A stretch of DNA of 64,000 nt from Aquabacterium sp. A3 (GCF_038069945.1 NZ_JBBPEV010000001.1:1240001-1304000), one strand, 5' to 3'. Numbered from the stretch's first letter, positions 18,209 through 27,652 are shown. A program made the numbers and translations. Notes: generated by a model not told the origin, from the letters alone.

Positions 18209-20206
18209 ATGCGCATGGTCTTGTGGGCGGCAGTCAGCGGCGGCATGGCTTGCGCGGCCTACGCAGTGCCGTGGCCTGCACCGCAGCAAGCTCGCGCTTT
18301 GTGCGAAGCTGGGCGCGGTACGGCGAGTGTGCCCCTAACGTCGCCTACAGCTGAAGAACTCTCCAGCTTGCGTGCGGCGATGCGCCCCGGACAGCCCCGA
18401 GCACGGGCATATGAAGGGCTCCAGCGCAAGCTTACGCGCCGAGCCCGTAAATTATGGGATGACAATGGCCTGCAGTTGAAGCCTGAATTGGCGGCCCGCG
18501 GTTCCGCCAATGCCGTACAGATGGAAAAGCACTTGCACGTAGCGGCCAGCCGCCTGGCCCAGGTTGCACACGAGTCTTTATGGTTGTGGCGGCTCAGTGG
18601 AGATGACCAATGGCTGCAGCAGGCCCTGCAAGTCGCGGCCTGGTTTGGGCGCAACCAGCCGTCGGTTGATCGGGCGGACCTGGCGGCCACTCACGCCCTC
18701 GGTGCGTTGATCATGGCCATTGATTGGGTGCCTGTATCACGCTGGCCAGTTGGTGAGTTGCAGCGCGCCCTGGCCGCTGCGCAGAAGCTGCACAATGATC
18801 TGACCCTGCATGTGGTCACTGGGCCGCGCGGCTTGCGGGTGAAGCTGGAATCTCACCGTACCGAAATTTTGCCCTCTCTTGCCGTTGCCAGCTTGGTGTT
18901 GGCTGTACGGGCACCCGCGCAGCAAGCGGCATGTACCGAGGTGTTGGACCACTTTTTGAGTCAGCCCTGGCCCTGGGGTGGCGATGATGGCGGTTTTGCC
19001 AACGGCACGGCATATGGCACTTGGGATGTGCTGTCCTTCATTCAGCCTTGGGATCATTTTCGGCGCGCCACCGGCGTAGACCCAGTGCAAACCGCGCCCG
19101 GCGTACGAGCCTTTGGTGATTTCGCCGCCTACTTCATGCGGCCAAGTGAGCCAGGGTCCAAATATGGCGATGCCGCAGAGCGAGACATCACCGAGGCCAG
19201 AGCCAGGATGATCCGCGCATATGCGGCCCGCCGCGGCGATCCGGCACTGGTGGCTTTCGCTTCGACGTTCCATGGTGCCGATGAAAGCCGTCTGGAGCTA
19301 TTGACTGCACCGATCATCAAGGCCAACGCCGTGGCGACGCCACCTGTGTTGCAGCCCGTGCGGGTGTTCGAATCAGTCGGCATGGCCAGCTTGCGTGATG
19401 GGGCACACCCAGACCAGGGCCTGGTCGCCTACTTGCGCGGCAGTCCGTACGGGGCTCAATCACATGCACACGCGGACCAGAATGGTGTGCTGCTGTATGT
19501 AGACGGTCAGCCCTGGCTTCTGCCCAGCGGTGTTTATGACCAGTACGGATCCCCCCACCACCTGGGGTGGACACGCCGCACTGTGGCCCACAACACCTTG
19601 ACCTATGACGGTGGCAAAGGCCAAACCCAGGACGATGCCCGTGGCGGGAATGCGCAGGCCACTGGGCAAGTGCGTGGTCATGGTCATCAAGGTGGTGTGG
19701 GCTGGGTGTGGGCTGATGCAACGGCTGCTTATGGCGGCCTATTGACCCGTTACTGGCGATGGGTGCTCCGGCTGGACAATGACACCGTGGCCATTGTCGA
19801 TGACGTCAAGGCGCTGCAGCCGCACCGCTGGGAGTTGAACTTTCACACCGCCGCAGCGGGGCGATTGAGCTCGGATGGTAGGTCGGTGGTGAGCCACTTG
19901 GCGGGGGCTGGCGCGTGCATGAACAGCCTAAGCCGCCAAGGCGGTGTACGGTGGGACCTTCAGCCCGATGTCGCGCCGCCTGCGCCACGGTGGGCGGATA
20001 AGCTGGCATGGCCCTTGCCCCGCCATCAACGGGTGCTGAGCGTAAAGCCTGTGCGCCAGTTGACGCATGTGGCTCTTCTGACTCGGGGCAGCTGCTCATC
20101 AGCCTGGCAAGTCACATTCACCGAGCAGGGCCTCACATTGCAAGGTAAAAGTGCCCGCGCGAACATTGATATAGCGCGTGGGCAAGTGGCCATCTCTGGT
20201 CGTTGA
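18209..20206 (+). CDS. Secreted heparinase II/III-family (alginate-lyase-like) protein
   Basis: The 665-residue protein has a signal peptide (MRMVLWAAVSGGMACAAYA) and so should be periplasmic or exported. A helical toroid domain (about 60-370; HVAASRLAQVAHESLWLWRLSG, GFANGTAYGTWDVLSF) precedes a beta-sheet heparinase II/III domain (about 410-600; VAYLRGSPYGAQSHAHADQNGVLLYVDG with a conserved His pair, TVAHNTLTYDGGKGQ). The architecture is that of uronate-polymer lyases. It differs from the cytoplasmic-looking homologue at 9340 by its export signal. The ATG 31 bp after the preceding stop is chosen because it begins the signal peptide. Confidence 0.82.
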   Translation: MRMVLWAAVSGGMACAAYAVPWPAPQQARALCEAGRGTASVPLTSPTAEELSSLRAAMRPGQPRARAYEGLQRKLTRRARKLWDDNGLQLKPELAARGSANAVQMEKHLHVAASRLAQVAHESLWLWRLSGDDQWLQQALQVAAWFGRNQPSVDRADLAATHALGALIMAIDWVPVSRWPVGELQRALAAAQKLHNDLTLHVVTGPRGLRVKLESHRTEILPSLAVASLVLAVRAPAQQAACTEVLDHFLSQPWPWGGDDGGFANGTAYGTWDVLSFIQPWDHFRRATGVDPVQTAPGVRAFGDFAAYFMRPSEPGSKYGDAAERDITEARARMIRAYAARRGDPALVAFASTFHGADESRLELLTAPIIKANAVATPPVLQPVRVFESVGMASLRDGAHPDQGLVAYLRGSPYGAQSHAHADQNGVLLYVDGQPWLLPSGVYDQYGSPHHLGWTRRTVAHNTLTYDGGKGQTQDDARGGNAQATGQVRGHGHQGGVGWVWADATAAYGGLLTRYWRWVLRLDNDTVAIVDDVKALQPHRWELNFHTAAAGRLSSDGRSVVSHLAGAGACMNSLSRQGGVRWDLQPDVAPPAPRWADKLAWPLPRHQRVLSVKPVRQLTHVALLTRGSCSSAWQVTFTEQGLTLQGKSARANIDIARGQVAISGR

Positions 20207-20226
20207 TTATTCACAAGGACAAATCC

Positions 20227-21645
20227 GTGTCGGTTGGACGCAAGATGGCAGGGGTGGGGGCCACCCAGATCGTTGAGTTTGGGCTGCAGTTACTCACGCC
20301 CGTGGTGCTGGTGCGCGTATTGGAGGCCGATGTGTTCGCCGCCTACCGTTGGGTGTGGCTGTTGGCGGGTACGGTGGCTGCCATCGCACCCCTGGGCATG
20401 ATCGTGAGCCTGTTTTACTACCTGCCCAAGGCCGAGTCCAAAGCGAAGTTGCAGTACATCACGCAAACGCTGGTGCACCTGCTGATGATGGCCTTGCTGA
20501 TGGTGGGGGCCGCGTGGTTGTTGCGACAACATCTGCCCGGCGAAACCGGTTTGTTTGCTGCCCATGGACCGTGGCTGGTGAGCTTCACCGTGGCATGGGT
20601 GGTGGGGATGCTGCTGGACCAATTGCCTACTGCAGATGAGCGTGTGCGGTGGCAGATGGCCTTGTCCATAGGTTTGGCAGTGGTTAGGTCTGCAGCGTTA
20701 GTGTTTGCTGCGTGGCATTGGCAAACACTGGAAGCCATCTTGTATGTGTTATGCGCATTCGTGCTGCTTAAGCTGGCTTTGATGGCGTTTTACGTGGCGC
20801 GCTATCATCGGCACCATGATTGGCAGAAAGCACGGCTGACAGAACATTTGGGCCATGCTTGGCCCTTGGGTTTTGGCACTGTTTTATTTGGCCTAAGGCG
20901 CCAGAGCGAGCAATGGCTTGTGGCCGCATTGTTCTCGCCATTGCAGTTTGCCGCATTTTCGATTGCTGCGACGTTGGCACCCGTGATGGTGATGGCGCGC
21001 AAATCAGTAGGCCTTGTACTGATGCCTAGTATGAGCCGATCTCAAGGACGCGGTGACCTGCAAGCCATGCTCAAAACAAACCAACAGGGCAACTTGGTGG
21101 TCAGTGCTTTCATGGGCCCCATGCTGGCGGTTGTAGCTGTCTATGCTGATGTGTTGGTAGGCTGGGTCTACACAACTCAGTACTTGGATGCTGCCAATGT
21201 GCTCAGGGTTTTTGTGGTGCTTTGGCTTTTGCAAATGATCGATATGAATGCACTTGTCGTCATGTTGAAAGAAGGCGCCTATCTTTCTAAGGTGAATTTT
21301 CCCTTGTTGGCGCTTTCTGTGACCGTGAGTTATCTGGGCGCTAAATTTTTCGGCCTTCCAGGGGCTGCGCTGGGTAGCGTATTGGCCACATATGTAGAAC
21401 GCATATTACTCGCAAAACAAATTGCCAAAAGAGTTGGCATTTCAATTTATGCAGTTCAGCCTTGGTTAAAAACAGGCTCGTTGGCCTTGTTGTCGCTGGC
21501 ATTGGTTGCCGCTTCCAGATATGCTCTAGATCGCTTTGGCGTCAATGTGGTTTATGCGATGGTTCTGGTGGCTGCTCTTGCTTCTGGTGTTGGTTTTATT
21601 CTCGCGAAGCGCTACATGAAAGGCCTTGGTCATGAATTTAATTAA
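20227..21645 (+). CDS. Wzx-type polysaccharide flippase
   Basis: The 472-residue polytopic membrane protein has about twelve hydrophobic helices and resembles polysaccharide transporters of the MOP/Wzx type ([53 protein letters not shown]). It would flip lipid-linked repeat units to the periplasm for the polymerase at 14382. The start is the GTG about 7 bp after AAGGA. An upstream TTG in the same frame overlaps the lyase stop and is less likely. The 3' part is AT-rich compared with the chromosome around it. Confidence 0.85.
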   Translation: MSVGRKMAGVGATQIVEFGLQLLTPVVLVRVLEADVFAAYRWVWLLAGTVAAIAPLGMIVSLFYYLPKAESKAKLQYITQTLVHLLMMALLMVGAAWLLRQHLPGETGLFAAHGPWLVSFTVAWVVGMLLDQLPTADERVRWQMALSIGLAVVRSAALVFAAWHWQTLEAILYVLCAFVLLKLALMAFYVARYHRHHDWQKARLTEHLGHAWPLGFGTVLFGLRRQSEQWLVAALFSPLQFAAFSIAATLAPVMVMARKSVGLVLMPSMSRSQGRGDLQAMLKTNQQGNLVVSAFMGPMLAVVAVYADVLVGWVYTTQYLDAANVLRVFVVLWLLQMIDMNALVVMLKEGAYLSKVNFPLLALSVTVSYLGAKFFGLPGAALGSVLATYVERILLAKQIAKRVGISIYAVQPWLKTGSLALLSLALVAASRYALDRFGVNVVYAMVLVAALASGVGFILAKRYMKGLGHEFN

Positions 21646-22156
21646 AGAGCTTATTTATCGAAAGATTTTATTTAGGGGGAATGATGCCGAATTCTGTCGG
21701 CATCTTGGTGCAAAGGTCGGCAAGAGGACGCTTATAAAGACAAGGCCTTCGGAGTTGTTGGGTAGCGAGCCGTATCTTGTGGAAATTGGCGATCATGTCG
21801 AGATCACCAGCGGGGTTAGATTCATTACTCACGATGGCGGGGTTTGGGTTTTGCGCGATCAAAATCCAGAGGTTGATGTTTTTGGGAAGATCGTGATCGG
21901 AGATAATGTTTTCATAGGTTTTAATGCGATTTTAATGCCTGGTGTTGTTGTTGGCGACAACTGCATTATCGGCGCCGGCTCTGTGGTGACCAAGTCAGTG
22001 CCTAGCAACTCGGTGGTTGCAGGTGTGCCAGCGAAGATTATTCGGAGAATCGATGAATACAAGATTTCTTCGCTTGAGAAATCTCTGGGCACAAAGAATT
22101 TGTCGCCGCGCGAAAAAAGAAAGTATTTAATTGCACACTTCTCCGAAGGAGAATAA
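21632..22156 (+). CDS. Hexapeptide-repeat acyltransferase
   Basis: The 174-residue left-handed beta-helix protein has hexapeptide repeats ([46 protein letters not shown]) and the C-terminal [13 protein letters not shown] of sugar O-acetyltransferases. It probably acetylates a sugar of the repeat unit. It overlaps the end of the flippase gene by 14 bp with an AAAGG site inside that gene. The coding sequence is strikingly AT-rich (TTA, ATT and AAA codons are common), unlike its neighbours, which suggests horizontal origin. Confidence 0.85.
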   Translation: MNLIKELIYRKILFRGNDAEFCRHLGAKVGKRTLIKTRPSELLGSEPYLVEIGDHVEITSGVRFITHDGGVWVLRDQNPEVDVFGKIVIGDNVFIGFNAILMPGVVVGDNCIIGAGSVVTKSVPSNSVVAGVPAKIIRRIDEYKISSLEKSLGTKNLSPREKRKYLIAHFSEGE

Positions 22157-22165
22157 TTTAAAGCA

Positions 22166-22624
22166 TTATTCACCTGTCTTGTAGTCGTTGATTTTGATGT
22201 TTTCTTTTATTATTCTGGCAGGTATGCCTGCAGCCACACATTTCGCGGGGATGCTCCGTGTCACCACAGCATTGGCGCCTACCACACTCCCGCGCCCAAT
22301 CACCACGGGGCCGATGATTTTCGCGCCTGCGTAAATGATCACATCGTCTTCTATGACGGGCACTTCTTTTTTACCTGATGTGCCGCCAATGGTGACGCCA
22401 CTGCCAATGTAGCAGCGGGCCCCGATCACTGCGCGGTCATGGATCACCACGCCCAATCCACCATAGGCGAGACATGTTCCTTTGCCCAACTTGGTGCCTG
22501 AGCCAATTTGACATCCAAAGGGTATGCGAATCAGCAGCTTGTTCAGCAAACCAGGCAACACCGGAATTCGGCATTGATGAAGTGTGTAAATGAACGCGTG
22601 GATGAGATACAGCAATCTGCTCAT
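22166..22624 (-). CDS. Serine-acetyltransferase-like hexapeptide transferase
   Basis: The 152-residue protein starts MSRLLYLIHAFIYTLHQCRIP. Its hexapeptide helix resembles the C-terminal domain of serine O-acetyltransferases (GLGVVIHDRAVIGARCYIGSGVTIGG, VIEDDVIIYAGAKIIGPVVIGRGSVVGANAVV, AAGIPARII). In polysaccharide loci such short forms are thought to acetylate sugars. It is the last gene of the xrtB-epsF-epsG-capK operon, 7 bp after it, and converges on the acyltransferase at 21632 with 9 bp between stops. An upstream in-frame ATG (22663) would overlap the previous gene. Confidence 0.8.
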   Translation of the reverse strand: MSRLLYLIHAFIYTLHQCRIPVLPGLLNKLLIRIPFGCQIGSGTKLGKGTCLAYGGLGVVIHDRAVIGARCYIGSGVTIGGTSGKKEVPVIEDDVIIYAGAKIIGPVVIGRGSVVGANAVVTRSIPAKCVAAGIPARIIKENIKINDYKTGE

Positions 22625-22631
22625 TGGGGGC

Positions 22632-24083
22632 TCAGGGTGTGTGTAGGGGCTGGGCCTCTTCACTGATTTGTGCGGTGTTCTGAATCGAGGCCCCCAGGTA
22701 CGGTGTCAGATCGATGTGTTGCAACAGCAGACGCTGTTTGCCAATGCGGGTCAGGCTGACCTGGTCCGTCAAGTGCACATCCACACGACACCCACCTTCG
22801 GTTTTTTGCTTCACGGCGGCCTCGATCTGTTCGATGTCTTGGGCGTTGAGACCCTGGGGGCCGGGCACCGCGTGCAAGATGAGGTGGCCGGGCTGGTGTT
22901 GTTCGTACTGGATACGCAAGCACCGTTCCAGCGGCGCAAAGTGGGCGGCGCCCAGTGTGGTGATGCTGATCAGACGCTTGTCGTGGCACACCACAAACTC
23001 TTGCTTGCGTCCATGGATGGGGGCGCACACTGGCACATCGCTCAAGGCACCACTCAGTGGCTCGGCCAGCATGGCCATGTCGCCAGTGCGATAGCGGATG
23101 AAGGGCATGACCTCGTTGTCGTAGCTGGTGCCAACGATTTCACCCAGTTGCCCGGCCTGGGTGATGGGTTGCCCGTGCTCGTCTACCAGCTCAAAGTAGC
23201 CATACCGGGGCCAGAAGTGATAACGACCCAGATCATCGGTGTGGGCAAACAGCACCCGCTCGCTGTGACCATAGTGGGCCACCACCGGGCAGGGCAAGAG
23301 TTTACGAAACGCCTCCAGGTGCACCGGCTGGATGGATTCTGAGGTGAGCAACACGCCGCGCACCTGGCTGAGCACCTCCATGCGCTGGTTGGCCGACAGC
23401 CACAACAGCAGCGGATACAGTGCCGACGCGTAAGCGTGGATGTAGCGCGGACGCCAGCGGCTCAGGATGTCGGCATACGCGGGCAGGTGTTCAGGCACCA
23501 GGTGGTCGCAACTGACGGCCAGGTGGCGCTTGATGGGTTCGTGCATCCACAATTGCGGCCCGGTGGAGCGTCCGCGCAACGCCAATATGGTGGACTTGCC
23601 GTCATCCACATCAACCTGGCGCGACAGGGCCTCAAAGGCCGCCCATTCGCGCGCACGCGTGCGCCCCTTTTCCAGGAAAAACACCATGGGCACCGAGGTA
23701 GAGCCGCCGGTGAATGTTTTAAGGCGCTGGGCTGGGCGACTGATGCTGGAGGTGTAGTCGTCCAGCCGGCCTTTGTAGTCGGTCTTGTCGCGCAGCGGGA
23801 AGTGCCTGAGCGCCTCGCGCGGCTGGTTTTGAATCAGCGGCGCCAGGTGCTGTAGGTGCCGATAACCCGGTACATGCTGCACAGCGGTCAGCAGGGTGTG
23901 GGTTAGGCAGCGCTGCAGCTCAGCCTCGGTGGGCTGGCGCGCAAACGCGTCTTGATAGCTGCGATAAGCTGCACCAAATCGCACGGTGGGTGGGATGCGT
24001 GCATACGCCCATCCAATGGATGATTTGATCCATTGAGGGGCTTGCATGTACAGCCCAAGCAAGCGATGCAGCTGGTCGTCCAT
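22632..24083 (-). CDS. CapK/PaaK-like adenylate-forming enzyme
   Basis: The 483-residue protein belongs to the phenylacetate-CoA ligase-like CapK family found in capsule loci. It has the substrate/AMP segment TFTGGSTSVPMVFFL (phosphate-binding loop type), HAYASALYPLLLWL, VLLTSESIQPVH, YGHSERVLFAH and RYRTGDMA. The family activates a carboxylate with ATP; its role in exopolysaccharide loci is not settled and its substrate here is unknown. The start is uncertain: an ATG at 24083 (chosen) or a GTG at 24140 that would nearly abut epsG. Neither has a clear ribosome binding site. Confidence 0.75.
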   Translation of the reverse strand: MDDQLHRLLGLYMQAPQWIKSSIGWAYARIPPTVRFGAAYRSYQDAFARQPTEAELQRCLTHTLLTAVQHVPGYRHLQHLAPLIQNQPREALRHFPLRDKTDYKGRLDDYTSSISRPAQRLKTFTGGSTSVPMVFFLEKGRTRAREWAAFEALSRQVDVDDGKSTILALRGRSTGPQLWMHEPIKRHLAVSCDHLVPEHLPAYADILSRWRPRYIHAYASALYPLLLWLSANQRMEVLSQVRGVLLTSESIQPVHLEAFRKLLPCPVVAHYGHSERVLFAHTDDLGRYHFWPRYGYFELVDEHGQPITQAGQLGEIVGTSYDNEVMPFIRYRTGDMAMLAEPLSGALSDVPVCAPIHGRKQEFVVCHDKRLISITTLGAAHFAPLERCLRIQYEQHQPGHLILHAVPGPQGLNAQDIEQIEAAVKQKTEGGCRVDVHLTDQVSLTRIGKQRLLLQHIDLTPYLGASIQNTAQISEEAQPLHTP

Positions 24084-24140
24084 TCTGAGTGGGCATGGTG
24101 ACTGGACGCTGGGGTAATGCTGATGGCGCCCAGAGGGCAC

Positions 24141-25034
24141 TCAATGGTCGTTCAAGACGATGCCAGCATTGGTGATGTTGGCTTTCTTCAAATTGTCAGC
24201 GAGTGCCTTCAGCGCACTCACTGACGTGTGATGACGTCTGCCAACCACCATGGCTGCACCACAAACAGCCGAAATGACCCTGGCATCTGCGCCATGCGCC
24301 GCCGCAGGCGTATCCACGATCACGTAATCAAACTTTTGCAGCAACTCCATCACCAGCAACGCAAAAGCTGGGCGCTGCGCAAGCTCAAGCGGATTGGGAG
24401 GCGTGGCGCCCACAGGCAGCACGTAAAGGCTGGGAAGCTCTTCGATCGGGCGAATCACGTTTGTCTCGCAGCGCCCCGCAAGCACGCTGCTCAAGCCCAC
24501 ATTGTTGCCCTCAACCCCGAAGATTTCGTGTTGACGCGGCGTTCGCATGTCCGCATCCACAAGCAGGGTACGCCCACCCAGTTGACTGAACACAACCGCA
24601 AGGTTGGCGCAGAAAAAACTTTTTCCTTCACCAGAAGAAGGGCTGACCACCGCCAGCGCCTTCTTGGGAGCCCCAGGATTAAAAACAGAACTGATCAGTT
24701 GGCTTCGGAAATTTCGAAATGCCTCAGCCTCATCGCTGAAGGGGCTGTTGGCAACCACCAGTTCTGGATTTGCAGTGGAGGCGGAATCACCGCCAGCACT
24801 GTATGGATAATGAAATTGCCTGGACAAGGCCCACAGGACATCGTCTCTTTTCACAAAGCCCAGGGCCACGGCCGCGTCACCAAACCGGATGCCATGCTCC
24901 GCCTGATACTTGAGCACAGAATCCATCTGCTCGGGCGTCAAATTCTTGGCTTCGCGTATCAACTCGCCAATACTTCGATTGCCAACAGATTGCGGAGCCA
25001 CAGGAGCGATGATGTTTTGAGGGTTTTCAGACAT
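24141..25034 (-). CDS. epsG: Chain length determinant tyrosine kinase EpsG
   Basis: The 297-residue protein is a bacterial tyrosine-kinase-type P-loop protein. It has Walker A VVSPSSGEGKSF (about 129-140), Walker A' LLVDADMRTPRQHEIFG and Walker B VIVDTPAAAHGAD. Its N terminus (about 20-80, RSIGELIREAKNLTPEQ to FGDAAVALGFV) resembles the small N-terminal domain of GspE/MshE ATPases. It pairs with the co-polymerase EpsF, 13 bp upstream in the operon, to control export and chain length. The C terminus ends VLNDH and lacks the Tyr-rich tail of many BY-kinases. Confidence 0.9.
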   Translation of the reverse strand: MSENPQNIIAPVAPQSVGNRSIGELIREAKNLTPEQMDSVLKYQAEHGIRFGDAAVALGFVKRDDVLWALSRQFHYPYSAGGDSASTANPELVVANSPFSDEAEAFRNFRSQLISSVFNPGAPKKALAVVSPSSGEGKSFFCANLAVVFSQLGGRTLLVDADMRTPRQHEIFGVEGNNVGLSSVLAGRCETNVIRPIEELPSLYVLPVGATPPNPLELAQRPAFALLVMELLQKFDYVIVDTPAAAHGADARVISAVCGAAMVVGRRHHTSVSALKALADNLKKANITNAGIVLNDH

Positions 25035-25047
25035 GTGACACGTGCTC

Positions 25048-26481
25048 TCAAGCTTTCGAAGAGGTCAGCCGAGGCTGACTGCCCAGGGACAAAAGTTGCC
25101 CAACCGGAGACACAGGGCGAGGCAAATTGCCCAAATTCTTGGCGTCTGGCATGACCCCCAAGAACGGCAGGTCCACCAAGCCGTCCAGATCGTTTTCTGT
25201 TCGAAGTTTTCTGTTCACGAACTCCAGACCAAAAATCACCAGCAAGCCCATCGCCCCGCCCACAAAAATAGCAAGGAAAATATTCAATATGGTTTTTGGC
25301 GAGGAAGGCTCGATGGGCTCCGATGCCGACTTCAAGACAGAAACATTGGTGCGGGTGGCCTGGCGCTCAAGATCGGTCTGATTCAAACGGCTTTGCAATC
25401 CGTCGATGGCACGCTGCGCAGAGTCAACTTCTCTGAGGAGAGAATCCATCTCGGCTCGCTTGTCTTTGAGGTCCAGAATTTTTTGCCTTTGATTTGCAAG
25501 CGCCTCGCGGATCTGCGCCTCTCTGGCCTGATTGATCGAACTGTTCACGCCCATGCTCTGGGCAACTCGGTTGGTTTCAAGGCCAATACGGCGAGTCAAT
25601 TCTGCGATGGATGCTTTGGTTTCAACCACCAAAGGATGTGCTTCACCAAAACGCGCTTGCAGCTCTTGCAATTTGGACTCTTGTCTGGCTTTGTCTGCGC
25701 GAAGACCGGCAACGAGCGCATTGTTCACCACCTCTGGAGCACGCTCGGCATTGTTGCTGGCTTGGCCTGCGCGATAGCGAGACTCAGCCGCAATGGACTG
25801 CATGCCCACCAATTGAGAGGACAACTCGGCCAAACGGGCGTTCTCAACGTCCATCCGTTCATCAATGGATATGATTCCGGTGGCTCGTTGATAGTCTGCC
25901 AACGCCTTTTTGGCTTTCTCAAGGCGCACTTGGGCTTGTTGCGCTTGATTTTCAAACATGGCGTTGAATTGCGATGCGGGCTCTGTACGCAACTCCAAGA
26001 CCGTTTGAATGTAAGCCTGCACAAACGCGTTTGCGATGACAGCCGCAAACCTAGGATCAGCGGCCGCATAGGAAAGGCGCAAAACATTAGACTCTCGCGA
26101 AGGAGAAACTTCAAGCTTCTCAAGCAGTAGCGTGGTGAGCCAGTCTTCAACGGTGCCGCGCCCCTCGGTGGCTTCTTCCCAAGCAATTTTGGTATCTGGG
26201 TTTTCTGCCAGTCTCAAGCCGGCAATGACTTTGCGTGCAACCCGTTCGCTTTGGATGATATCGACCTGGGTTGCCATGTAGCTGGGCGCCAGCATGCCTG
26301 GCATCATCATGCCAGCAACAGGGTCTGGGCTTTTGAGGTCAATCACGACCGATGCCGAAGCGGTGTATTGTTTTGGCAGAAGAACGGTAACCACCGCTGC
26401 AGCGACCACAGTCACCCCCAAGATGGCGGCGAACAAAAGCCATCTGGCCTTAAATATTGCGAGGATTTGATTAATCGACAT
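25048..26481 (-). CDS. epsF: Chain length determinant protein EpsF (polysaccharide co-polymerase)
   Basis: The 477-residue inner-membrane Wzz-type protein has TM1 at about 12-34 (ARWLLFAAILGVTVVAAAVV) and a long periplasmic alpha-helical stalk (about 160-400, with EARIREALANQRQKILDLKDKR-type coiled coil). Its second TM is at about 410-430 (NIFLAIFVGGAMGLLVIFG), followed by a short cytoplasmic tail. Such proteins sit with the polymerase and set polymer length, and are partnered by the kinase EpsG encoded next. It is part of the xrtB operon, 53 bp after xrtB. Confidence 0.92.
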   Translation of the reverse strand: MSINQILAIFKARWLLFAAILGVTVVAAAVVTVLLPKQYTASASVVIDLKSPDPVAGMMMPGMLAPSYMATQVDIIQSERVARKVIAGLRLAENPDTKIAWEEATEGRGTVEDWLTTLLLEKLEVSPSRESNVLRLSYAAADPRFAAVIANAFVQAYIQTVLELRTEPASQFNAMFENQAQQAQVRLEKAKKALADYQRATGIISIDERMDVENARLAELSSQLVGMQSIAAESRYRAGQASNNAERAPEVVNNALVAGLRADKARQESKLQELQARFGEAHPLVVETKASIAELTRRIGLETNRVAQSMGVNSSINQAREAQIREALANQRQKILDLKDKRAEMDSLLREVDSAQRAIDGLQSRLNQTDLERQATRTNVSVLKSASEPIEPSSPKTILNIFLAIFVGGAMGLLVIFGLEFVNRKLRTENDLDGLVDLPFLGVMPDAKNLGNLPRPVSPVGQLLSLGSQPRLTSSKA

Positions 26482-26534
26482 ATTTTTATCTCTCGGCTTT
26501 TTTGGCGATCACAATGACGCAACCGACATCAACC

Positions 26535-27446
26535 TCATTTACCACCCATGACCTCTTGGCTTTCCTTTTTAAAGAAAAGGCCCAAGATACTATCTGCACC
26601 AATGGTCAGCGCTGTCGCCACCATGAACAAAAGAATGCCGGCAAAGCCATGAATGAAGCCCTGCCCTGCTTCATCACCAAAGTAATATGTCACCATCACC
26701 AACACGATCACTCTGATCACGTTGGACACAAATGAAATTGGCAAGATCAAGAGCGCAAGCAGTATGTTTCGCCACTTGTTGGTGTGCCCGACCACACTCA
26801 TGTAAAAAACGCCGATGGCTTCCAGCGCAAAGATTGAGTTCAGCCCTGCGCAGGCGTCAGCCACCAAGAGCTTGTATGGGCCGATGACCAACGTGACTCC
26901 AGTACGGCCGATCGGATAACCAGCGTGATACATCAACCATTCGGCAGCAACGGATACAAAGCTCTTCAGGGGCCCGGTGATGGCAACAACGACGGCACCT
27001 GGCAGCGGAACAACCAAAAGCATGAAAGCCAGGGGGAACCACATGAGGCGAACCCCTGCCCAGCCCCGGTAAATGAGCAAAGCAGTAGCCAGAACGAAAA
27101 TCTGAGAAAACACCTCAAACGCGAGGATGCCTTGCGACTTGCCGACGACATAAAAGGCAGCACCGACCAGCAAGACCACAGATGCGCCTACGGGCGCGAC
27201 CGCGTTAGGCAAAGCAATCAACGCCTCCCGCCTGATCCACGCCAACCACAACGACAGCGCCACCATGATCGGCCCGTGCCCTTGCCCCACGATGCTCCAG
27301 ATCGTCTTGTCGAGCACGACGTAGGTTTGGCCGTAAAGAACCAAAAAGCCCAGCAACAAAAGAACCAGCTCAACCACGCTGGGAGATCCCGGGCGCTTAT
27401 TGACCCCGTCAGGAGTGGCTAGCAGGTTTGAGGTTTGAGTGCTCAT
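26535..27446 (-). CDS. xrtB: Exosortase B
   Basis: The 303-residue membrane protein has about eight TM helices and the exosortase catalytic triad: Cys199 in LLVADACAGLNS, Arg245 in SNVIRV and His266 in GFIHGFAG. Exosortases are cysteine transpeptidase-like enzymes that process the C-terminal tail of PEP-CTERM proteins; three such proteins are encoded in this window (187, 28810, 30883). Its operon with epsF and epsG and the EpsI protein at 13696 fit the type B exosortase context. The ATG at 27446 starts a normal-length protein. Confidence 0.95.
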   Translation of the reverse strand: MSTQTSNLLATPDGVNKRPGSPSVVELVLLLLGFLVLYGQTYVVLDKTIWSIVGQGHGPIMVALSLWLAWIRREALIALPNAVAPVGASVVLLVGAAFYVVGKSQGILAFEVFSQIFVLATALLIYRGWAGVRLMWFPLAFMLLVVPLPGAVVVAITGPLKSFVSVAAEWLMYHAGYPIGRTGVTLVIGPYKLLVADACAGLNSIFALEAIGVFYMSVVGHTNKWRNILLALLILPISFVSNVIRVIVLVMVTYYFGDEAGQGFIHGFAGILLFMVATALTIGADSILGLFFKKESQEVMGGK

Positions 27447-27525
27447 GTGGTGATGTGGGCAGTTGCAAGAATGGTTCCTACCTCAGCTCAGAGATGAAAC
27501 GGATACAAGGGTTCCTCCGCCCCCC

Positions 27526-27588
27526 CGATACAGGTGATCCTCCAAAGGCATCACGCAGTGTATCGGTGCTACGTGACACTTGTGTACC
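27526..27588. promoter_or_regulatory. Operator-like dyads upstream of xrtB
   Basis: An imperfect inverted repeat spans 27526-27565 (CGATAC-N2-GTGAT ... ATCAC-N5-GTATCG). It overlaps ATACAGGTGATCC (27528-27540), which is nearly identical to a block before epsI. GTGACACTTGTGTACC follows (27573-27588), and a further palindrome CCCACATGTGGG lies at 27607-27618. These make this the likely control region of the minus-strand xrtB operon. Confidence 0.45.
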
Positions 27589-27652
27589 TTCAAAGGGGTG
27601 TCTGGGCCCACATGTGGGGTGCATGCACCATCGTGGTATCAGAACGAAACGG

